Assembly (NCBI GenBank): GCA_038501785.1 | Contig: JBAMJR010000089.1 | Span: 7,302,501 to 7,366,500 of the forward strand | Direction of reading: 5' to 3' | Length of the DNA stretch: 64,000 nucleotides | Source: Myoxocephalus aenaeus | Lineage: Eukaryota; Chordata; Actinopteri; Perciformes; Cottidae | Shown: positions 63,484-64,000 of the stretch, piece after piece | Numbering within the stretch: the first letter of the stretch is position 1 | How the letters are laid out: the number at the start of each line of letters is the position of its first letter | The notes under the pieces: model-generated | Databases searched by the model: none | What the model was told of the DNA's origin: nothing | The model's input: the letters and a program-made list of their open reading frames with translations, nothing else | Program-made: the position numbers and the translations under genes

Positions 63484-64000
63484 CGTGGATACTGTGGATA
63501 CTGTGGAAAAGCAGGACTAACATAGTGTTTGTGTGTGATATGTCTGGGAATAATATGGAAAATCGAAGTCGATAATGATAATGGAAGAAATTGGACTTCC
63601 TTAGCGGCCTTCCAGGCCAAAATGCAGTCACTCCATATTTGGTCAAAATACGATTTTTGGCAGTTGTGCGAATGAGAAATAATGATGCGAAATAAATCTG
63701 AGATTTTTTGAAAAAAATAGCATATAGAAATGTCTCAGAGCGCCAGACCATTTGAAAGCTAAAAGCAGGAGAGCAATTTAAAATGAAAGCTAGCAGGGAC
63801 GATAGCATCTGCTAGCCTAAGCTAAAGGTAAAACTAAATTACTCCAGTCATGACGCAGGGGAAAGCTAAACTAGCTTAGCATCAACTTTGTATTCTTCTT
63901 TTATTCTTGCAGCCCTTAAATCCCATATTTGAAAAGAGGTATTAATAGTAGACTGATCATTTGCAGAGTGTAGTACTCACATGTTTAGTGCTTATGTAGG
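63426..64000 (+). other. fat1: fat1 intron 6 (partial)
   Basis: It starts GTATTG and runs off the window. After the (GT)n block, the stretch 63750-63885 is rich in GCTAGC and CTTAGC motifs like those in the fold-back element at 21751-22399 and may be a fragment of a related repeat. No coding sequence is seen. Confidence 0.8.
63446..63480 (+). repeat. (GT)n microsatellite next to the exon 6 donor
   Basis: About 17 GT units ending in GTGCGTGCG, starting 20 bp downstream of the fat1 exon 6 splice donor. Confidence 0.96.

Larger units (their letters stand above)
29129..64000 (+). other. fat1: fat1 gene, 5' part (runs off the right edge)
   Basis: The span covers exon 2 to intron 6 of an atypical cadherin gene. 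Exons are 29129-32418, 44324-44638, 56550-56611, 61838-62167 and 63209-63425, all with GT-AG borders. Junction phases are 1, 1, 0, 0 and 1, and the reading frame stays open throughout. About 1,395 codons are present, roughly a third of the usual 4,500 to 4,600 residues of FAT1. FAT1 was chosen over FAT2, FAT3 and FAT4 because diagnostic stretches (for example IPPNYRVKAREDLPIGTV in repeat 9 and a DFHSVN block before repeat 7) agree best with vertebrate FAT1 as I remember it. FAT3 is the next closest. Confidence 0.93.

Overview
The window looks like nuclear DNA from a teleost fish. It is AT-rich, has long CA/GT and AT microsatellites, and carries several interspersed repeats of types common in teleost genomes. 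It also holds exons with clean GT-AG junctions that encode the N-terminal part of the atypical cadherin FAT1. There are no bacterial, viral or organellar genes, no tRNA or rRNA genes, and no CRISPR array.

Layout. Positions 1 to about 25,300 are a 25 kb gene-free stretch upstream of the gene, where I recognise only repeats. These are a 5'-truncated LINE with an 11-bp target-site duplication (4078-4423), a 232-bp non-autonomous hAT-type element with a perfect 8-bp duplication (22438-22685), a 650-bp fold-back element (21751-22399), older degenerate repeats and microsatellites. From about 25,300 to 27,540 the sequence becomes richer in GC and CpG and holds two candidate non-coding first exons with good splice donors (ending 25792 and 27535).

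From 29129 to the right edge lies the 5' part of fat1 on the plus strand. Five coding exons are present: 29157-32418 (start codon, signal peptide, first nine cadherin repeats and part of the tenth), 44324-44638, 56550-56611 (only 62 nt), 61838-62167 and 63209-63425. Joined, they encode about 1,395 residues with no frameshift or internal stop. The rest of the protein (remaining cadherin repeats, laminin G/EGF modules, transmembrane segment, cytoplasmic tail) must lie beyond 64000. Introns 2 and 3 are about 11.9 kb each, intron 4 about 5.2 kb, and intron 5 about 1.0 kb. They contain microsatellites, a 325-bp element with long terminal inverted repeats (40069-40393), a TAGGGCTG-type hAT-like element (53074-53339), and an RFX-type X-box sequence (38199-38213).

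This is one large developmental gene with its upstream flank, not a multi-gene system. I found no convincing previously undescribed molecular system. The points most worth checking are the two alternative first exons, the repeat-borne CTCF-like site, the X-box in intron 2, and the well-bounded transposable elements. Whether the gene is the fat1a or fat1b co-orthologue cannot be decided from sequence alone.
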